From: Macrobrachium rosenbergii
Lineage: Eukaryota > Arthropoda > Malacostraca > Decapoda > Palaemonidae
DNA: 64,000 nt
Assembly (NCBI RefSeq): GCF_040412425.1
Contig: NC_089784.1
Span: forward strand, 38,398,070 to 38,462,069
Direction: 5' to 3'
Positions 58,251 through 64,000 of this stretch are shown here, piece by piece. The notes beneath the pieces were generated by a model. It saw nothing but the letters and a program-made list of their open reading frames with translations, made no database searches and had not been told where the DNA came from. Positions within the stretch are counted from its first letter, which is position 1, and each line of letters opens with the position of its first letter. Position numbers and translations under genes: made by a program.

Positions 58251-58815
58251 ATTTTGAAAATTGCAGTACCTTGGGGCCATTTTCATTACCTGGCATGGTA
58301 TTGGTTGAGGAAGCATAGGAATCTCTCTTTTCTCCTACTATCTCTTCGCCTTAGAGTAGGGTGTCGAATTTTTGGGAGCCATGGGGTACAGTGTACCTGG
58401 AGTACCCACCAGTCTCAGTGGATGGGTTGTGGTGTTTTCAGTGTAGGTGAAAGTGTTATCTGGTTGTTTTAATTGTGACAGGGTACCCAGGGGCAAGGGC
58501 ACTTATTGATGCTTTTGCTAGCCATCGGACATATCCTTTGCTGCAAAGCTCCCACCCAAATAGAGGTGCTCCACGGCTGTACCGCCATGCCACTACAGGT
58601 TGAGATGAGCACCAACCAGAGGCAGTAATTACCTGCAGTAGCTCTCATACCAAATAAGGAAACTACAAGCATTTTCTTCAGTGCTAGCAACTTTTCTATT
58701 TCAAAGTCATTACCATAGCTTAATGTTTTGGAGTAGAATATGTCCATGCATCCCACCTCCTGTCAATGTGAGATTCAGCTATGTAATACTTGGTAAGTTA
58801 CTTATATGAAAATGT
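58250..58815 (+). mobile_element. DIRS 3' block: recombinase C-end and 3' UTR
   Basis: TTGAAAATTGCAGTACCTTG, GGCATGGTATTGG, GAGGAAGCATAGG and GGTACAGTGTACCTGGAGTA match the reverse complement of 35240-35410. CAACCAGAGGCAGTAATTAC and TTTGGAGTAGAATATGTCCA match 34900-35040. The first bases encode the last residues downstream of the recombinase domain. Confidence 0.8.
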
Positions 58816-59050
58816 TATTTTCATGATAAAATTAAGTTTCGTATATACTTACCAAGTAATTATGGATTGGAGCCCTCCCTCCTCCCCTGTCTTGGACATA
58901 AGGGCACAAACAGAACGAGGTTTTCTGCTAAGTTGTTTCCAGCACTTCCGTTGGTGGGCAGGGTTTTTCACCTACACTAAACTATTGAAGCACTAATGCG
59001 AATTTTGGTAAGTATATACGAAGCTTGATTTTATCGTGAAAATAACATTT
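58780..59050. repeat. DIRS right terminal repeat (second copy)
   Basis: TACTTGGTAAGTTACTTATA, ATACTTACCAAGTAATTATG, GGTTTTCTGCTAAGTTG and TTTTGGTAAGTATATACGAA lie in order, ending in AAAATAACATT, where the outer DIRS frame resumes. Confidence 0.82.
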
Positions 59051-59345
59051 TCAGGATGAAAACAGTCCATTCTATGTTAGATTCCATCACAGAGGTTCAC
59101 TTCATCTTTTGATAGACCTGAAGGATGCATACCTCCAAGTATTTGACCATCAGAACTTTTGGAATTTCCTCCACTTTGTCTGAACCACTGTAGTGGCATA
59201 TGTCAACAAACAAGGGGGAACAGTTTCCCTTCTTTTCTGTCAGTTGGCAAAGCAAATGCATAAATGGGCCATTTACCATGCTGTTGAGCTTTCAGCCTGG
59301 CAGAATTCATCAGCAGATCAGCTCAGCTGCCAAGGTCAGGTACAA
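59050..59345 (+). pseudogene. Outer DIRS RT motif A and RNase H remnant
   Basis: The plus frame from about 59050 reads FQDENSPFYVRFH, then LHLLIDLKDAYLQV, RT motif A with the catalytic aspartate (IDLKDAY). After about 60 bp the sequence jumps to VAYVNKQGGT (about 59190) and QNSSADQLS (about 59310), RNase H motifs that normally lie several hundred codons further on. So most of the RT palm and the RNase H start are deleted. This block continues the frame broken at 54085. Confidence 0.75.
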
Positions 59346-61648
59346 ATTCAGGTATAAGAAAGAGACAAGTCAATTTACCATGCTTTTGAATACTGTGAAA
59401 CAACCAGAGTCCTTGTTTGAACTTCAGCCCATGACAGGAGAGTGTCATACTGGTACCAGATGCAAATGCTTAGCTTTATTATTATTACATTTTCTTAATG
59501 TTGGGCAAGTGTAGAGAAATAAGTTTTTAATTGTAAGTGAATGTTTTCAATACTTCAAGACAGGTGATATGGAGAAAAATAGAATTGTGTGTTTCAACTG
59601 GTTTATAATTAAAATCCACCTAGGCAAACTTTGGGAGTTAAATCTATATTAAGATTGATTGCTCATTTTCTAACTTTCACATTGGTGGCTAGGGTTGCCT
59701 TTCTACTATTCAGCCTGATTCATCAAAGGATCTGAACTCAGGGTCATTGGTAGAGCGCACGCTTGGCAAAAATCAAAAACTGTTAGTCTCTGATGAAGAT
59801 TCTAAGGTTTTAAGGTTCCCTCCCTTTGGAACTTTATCATTGGGGATCTGGTCGAGATGCTCTTGTACCCAATGTGGGCCTTGTGGCAGACCAAGACTCT
59901 CAGGCTAGAGTGTCAGTACCTCTTTGATAGTGCCAGCGGGCACAAGAAGGTATCCAAGAATCCAAGAACACTCATTATGAGAGGGTTACACTTCACAGTT
60001 TAGGCAGAAGTTCATAAGTCAGGGATGTTGGCCCATTCCTGGCATTTTGGAGCAAATTTTTGGTATCCAGGTAATGAGTGCAGGGGTCTGGAGACCCCAG
60101 GCTAACTTTACCTTATTCTACCCTAGGGACATTTCCCACATGTCCTTAGGCATTGTCTCCATAGGACCTGTGGTGGCTGTTCAGCTGGTTGCTTAGTCTT
60201 TCAAAAACTCCTCTCAGACAAAAGCATTTCACAGAAGGTACTCAGAAAGCATAAAGCTGAAGATTGAATGGTTGGATGACTGGTTTTTCTGTCTTGTACA
60301 TTTTTATTTCTTTCCTCTGCAAAGCAGTTGTCAGGATGAATATTCATGTACTGAAAAAGGCTCCAATGCAGGGAGCTACATAATCAAGCATCCTGTCTTT
60401 GAGCTTCAGTTCATGAAATGTAACTCCCTCCACTCTCCCATTTAATAAGGGAGCCAGTGATAGAGCTGTCATTTGAACACATTCATTTATAATTGATCCA
60501 GATTTTAGCTGCCTTTTAACTTTTGTTATCGTGTATGTATGGTAACATTCGGATATCTGATGATTATCCTAAGTTAACAGACCAGACACATATCATCCTG
60601 GCTCAGGGGCCCTATCAGTCTTGCATCCCTATGCTTGATTATGTAGGAGGTTACAGAAGTCATTGGTAATGTACCCTTCATTTTGCAACAAATTGGACTA
60701 ACAATGACTTATGGGAACTTTTGCATTGCTGGGTGGATTCAAAATTCTTTTGTCATTTTGTCAGTCAGTTCTATATTAGAGATATATGAAAATTGCCCCA
60801 TGTACAATACAACAGAAAATAACTCATGGTTGTTTCCTCACAAATATTTTCACTAAATCCTACCTCAAAATTAACCAACTTTTCACCAAGTTCAAATAAA
60901 TGATTTCAGCTTGTGCTGAGGGGTACTTTACCTGTACAGAAAAGTTTGTGATTTGCTTTCCTATGAAAAATACAAATTACTTTGAACATTTTTAATATTT
61001 GTATTTTATCTGTGGTTGATTTTATTATGTTTAAAGTGGGATGGAGTACATTAATCAAAAGAAAGTACTGTATAATAATTCAGAATGGTGGGAGATTATA
61101 ACACCTAGAGGCTTAGAAATTACAGTACTTATTATCTGGATGATATTGGTAAAAGTGTTAGAAGATAAAGTTAATTCCTTGGTTTATGTAAGAAGCATTT
61201 ACAGTATTTGCTATTGTAAGGTTTTATGTGGTTAATGTGGTGCTTTTCTCAGAAACCAACCCCAACTCATCAACTATTGCTGCCTAAAACACATTCTAGG
61301 TGATAAATCGTTTCCTTTCTTGCAATAAATTGGTATCAAGGCAATGATGTCTTTAAAAAAAACATTTTCCTTACGCTTGGAATTGGTCTTAACATCTGCT
61401 GTGACTGACAAAAAGCCAAAATGTTAGGCTGTAATTTTTAGTTGTCAAAAACATGGGTGATTAATAAAAAAAAATACAGTATATGTATCTTTAACCAGTA
61501 AACCAGACTTTTGCTGTGTCTCGCACATTATTAGTGAATATTCTGTAGTGACTGGATGGTGTTTGCCAAGTTGTTTGGAGCCTTTGGAATGTATTCACAT
61601 TACTGTACTCTATAATTGGAATGATGATTTGTCTTCTGTCAGATTCCT
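59346..61648. other. Non-coding stretch with repeat-like parts
   Basis: 59740-60250 has moderately GC-rich sequence that looks like decayed element DNA (perhaps DIRS 3' parts), but no motif is certain. The rest is AT-rich. Confidence 0.35.
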
Positions 61649-61797
61649 GTACTAAAATATTCTCTAAAATTTGTTTTAAAAGGAATTTTATTTTTCAGGT
61701 CAGACATCCGATGAGAGCATTAAATAGGCCGGCGTTAAGGGGTTAACAGACCAGCCTCATCCTGGCTTCATCAGTCTTGCATCCCTATGCTTGAAAG
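60578..61797 (+). repeat. Dispersed duplicate pair, about 60 bp
   Basis: 60578-60642 and 61741-61797 share TTAACAGACCAG, CATCCTGGCT and ATCAGTCTTGCATCCCTATG. Confidence 0.88.
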
Positions 61798-62135
61798 ACA
61801 AACATGGTCCCTTTGCTTAGACTGGGAACTGGCATTGCTGGGTGCTTTGGAAAGATTTAACAGTAGTTTGAAAGGCTCAAAACACAAGTATGAGGTAATT
61901 CATGTTTTTGAAATATATATCACAGTCATAATCTCTAATGAGTACAGTTTGTATCCATACATTTCATCTGTATGTAACATTAATTGTTTGCAAGTAATAA
62001 GTGAAAATTTCTAGGCCTACCTTTGTCCATTCTGAGGCCAGCCTTTCCCACCACTGAACCCTTTACTCTATAAATAGTTTTATGGAAATTAGGACATTGT
62101 TCTTGTAACACTTGATGTGAATAAATATGTAGCAT
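61649..62135 (+). repeat. Duplicated segment A with acceptor-like site and AATAAA
   Basis: Contains GGAATTTTATTTTTCAG (AG at 61697-61698) followed by GTCAGACATCCGATGAGAGC, then AATAAA near 62121 and CAATAAAGG near 62161. If joined in phase 1 to the exon at 49658 the frame would run nine more codons to TAG at 61725-61727. That is short, so the exon call is tentative. Confidence 0.5.
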
Positions 62136-62256
62136 TAAAAAGTAATACTCTTGTTGACCACAATAAAGGATAGTAAATTACTATACTGTATGTGCTTTTC
62201 TATATTTTATCAAGTGACAAAGCACTATTCCCTCAATCACCGTTACATTATACATC

Positions 62257-62520
62257 CTGTACTAAAATATTCATGAAATTTTATTTTTCAGGTCAGACAT
62301 CCGAGGTGTCCATTATTGGGAATACTGTGCAAAAGGCAAAACACAAGTGATTCATGTTTTTGTATATATCACAGTCAAAATCAAATGTTTTGGAATACAT
62401 TTCATCAAAACATTAATTGTTTGCATGACCAGGCTAGCTCTCAATGTCACTTTTTTTACTTATAAATAGTTTTATGGGTTGTTCTTGTCACACTTGATGT
62501 GAATAAATATGTGGTAAATG
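62257..62520 (+). repeat. Duplicated segment B with acceptor-like site and AATAAA
   Basis: Shares TTTATTTTTCAGGTCAGACA, TATATATCACAGTCA, CATTAATTGTTTGCA and CACTTGATGTGAATAAATAT with segment A, but is shorter by internal deletions. AG at 62290-62291; in phase 1 the frame stops at TGA 62348-62350. Confidence 0.5.
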
Positions 62521-63189
62521 ACCCACCATGCCTGTATTCTTTTATCAGCTAATCTTTAATATTCTTTGGTTAGGTTGGTTGGCAACTTTGTCTCATTTGT
62601 TGGTTATGATTTTAACTAGTATGAGAATGATGGTACATGATCTTCTCATAAGATTGATCACATGTGGGCAAGCTGTATTACTGTATATTGTATGTGACTA
62701 TTGTTATGGGCCCATGCCCATCAAACATACACAAGTCTCTTAAAATACAAATAAAGTCACAAACGACCAAGTCCACAATAGGTGGAATGGCGGCAACAGA
62801 GTGCACAGAGATGGAATCAAGGAGGATAAAGAAAAACTGAGAATAAAACCTTAATATTTACTACAAAATTTTAGAAAGAAATGACCACTGAGCCTCTTAC
62901 AAAATACATTAAATAAACACAAAAATCAACCACACACTGAAAACATTGAATAACAAACACACTTACACCAAATTAAGATAGACTATGCAATTAAACTTTA
63001 AAGAGAGGGCCCTGAAAGTAATAGAATGTTGAAAAGACAGAATAACCTAACTTATTACACACTAAACATTTATCAAAAAAAAAAACTGCTTCCCTTAAGT
63101 GAGCTCTAAACGGTGGAAGTGGCCACCACAGCCATCAAATCACGGGTCGAGGGGAATAATATAATTTCCTAGGACCTTACCAAACGTAA
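62521..63189. other. Non-coding stretch, nothing recognised
   Basis: The 71-codon plus frame at 62528 is hydrophobic but unrecognised. A poly-A run lies near 63077. Confidence 0.45.
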
Positions 63190-63350
63190 GAGAGGTCCCC
63201 TTGGCAAAAACACTGGGCCAAGGGCGCAGACAGAAGAAAGAATCACTTTAACGTCGCAAGACGATCAATGGACATGGCCGTCCGACAGGTAATCACACCT
63301 TACCAGTTGGCAGAGAGGTCCCCTTGGCTAAATAACTGAACCAAGGGCGC
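63190..63350 (+). repeat. Direct duplication, about 120 bp period
   Basis: AGAGAGGTCCCCTTGGCAAA near 63190 recurs as AGAGAGGTCCCCTTGGCTAA near 63311, each followed by a CCAAGGGCGCAGAC block. Confidence 0.92.
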
Positions 63351-64000
63351 AGACTGGAGAATAATCAATTTCTCAGAGGAGGTCAGCAGCAGCAACTGGA
63401 GAAAGGCAGATCTCGTAATCCCAAAATAAGTCACGCCCTCACAATGTTAATGGTCCAGAAATGACTACAGCGCCAAATACAGCTCCGGCCAACACCACAC
63501 GTGAAAATAAAACAAGCTCATTGTAATTAAAACTATACAACAAGTCAGAAATGACGGGGAGGAGGAAACAGGGTCATTACGTTCCAAAAAAATTATTACT
63601 GCCAAAGTGACTTATTCAAAACAAATTAATTTACATTAAATTAAACACATACTGACACTATCAACCCTCATTCTGTATATACTGCTTGCAGAAGTCAGGA
63701 ATACATGATGTCTTTGAACTACGGGCACTGGGTCATTGTTATTTATTCATTTTTCATTAATATTTTCTTGTATTGAATAATCCTTTCTAATTAGCTCTGC
63801 TGGATTGAGTTTCAGAATGCATTTCAAAACAGTAAATATTTTGCACCAGGAAAGTACAATATAGCATAGGCCTGCTATTTCACATTGTTTTGATACAGTG
63901 GGTTTTGGTCAAAACACTGTTCATATATGCATTTGTTGTTGTTGACAGTGAACTTCGGTAGAATCCCTAATACCTACAGATAACTGCATAGGCACTAAAT
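63351..64000. other. Non-coding stretch, nothing recognised
   Basis: AT-rich end of window without supported features. Confidence 0.5.

Overview
The window looks like nuclear DNA of an animal with a large, repeat-rich genome, most likely a decapod crustacean (shrimp, prawn, crayfish or crab type). The grounds are the mass of very long GA, TA and CA microsatellites, the tRNA-derived SINE with its LINE-like tail, DIRS and BEL/Pao retroelements, and GT-AG split genes. The species cannot be named from the sequence. Gene density is very low: only two host-gene exons can be supported. One is exon 1 of an importin-5 (karyopherin beta-3) homologue on the minus strand at 49138-49218. The other is a tiny first coding exon of an unrecognised gene on the plus strand at 49658-49679. 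They face away from each other across about 440 bp that should hold a two-way promoter.

Left part (1 to about 32.4 kb): almost all the microsatellites are here, about forty arrays, with GA repeats lying mostly on the plus strand. Between them are decayed non-LTR retrotransposons (2.88-3.69, 4.83-5.27, 17.58-18.36, 24.05-24.57 and 26.2-27.3 kb). There is also one well-preserved tRNA-derived SINE with probable target-site duplications at 8.77-9.08 kb. Its 3' tail is shared with two of the LINE copies, which suggests a LINE/SINE mobilisation pair. A short MITE-like element lies between two TA arrays near 1.6 kb. No host gene was recognised here.

Middle part (about 33 to 47 kb): microsatellites nearly vanish and DIRS-type (tyrosine recombinase) retroelements appear. 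A compact DIRS copy with inverted terminal repeats lies at 34.70-37.07 kb on the minus strand and keeps gag N-terminus and tyrosine recombinase remnants but no RT or RNase H. Next come a DIRS reverse transcriptase remnant at 37.1-38.3 kb, a Tigger/pogo-like candidate at 39.99-41.16 kb, several foldback sequences near 41 kb, and a DIRS 5' end at 42.46-43.18 kb. A broken BEL/Pao retrotransposon at 43.2-46.6 kb is split by a 341 bp MITE with TA duplications.

Right part (47 to 64 kb): the divergent gene pair is followed by what is probably the first intron of the plus-strand gene. That stretch holds a 43 bp tandem repeat and a nest of DIRS elements (51.5-59.3 kb) in which one DIRS sits inside the reverse transcriptase frame of another. 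Near 61.7 and 62.3 kb a duplicated segment carries two 3' splice-site-like sequences, each followed by AATAAA; the phase fits the small plus-strand exon.

All retroelement coding regions seen are broken by stops, frameshifts and deletions; none looks active.
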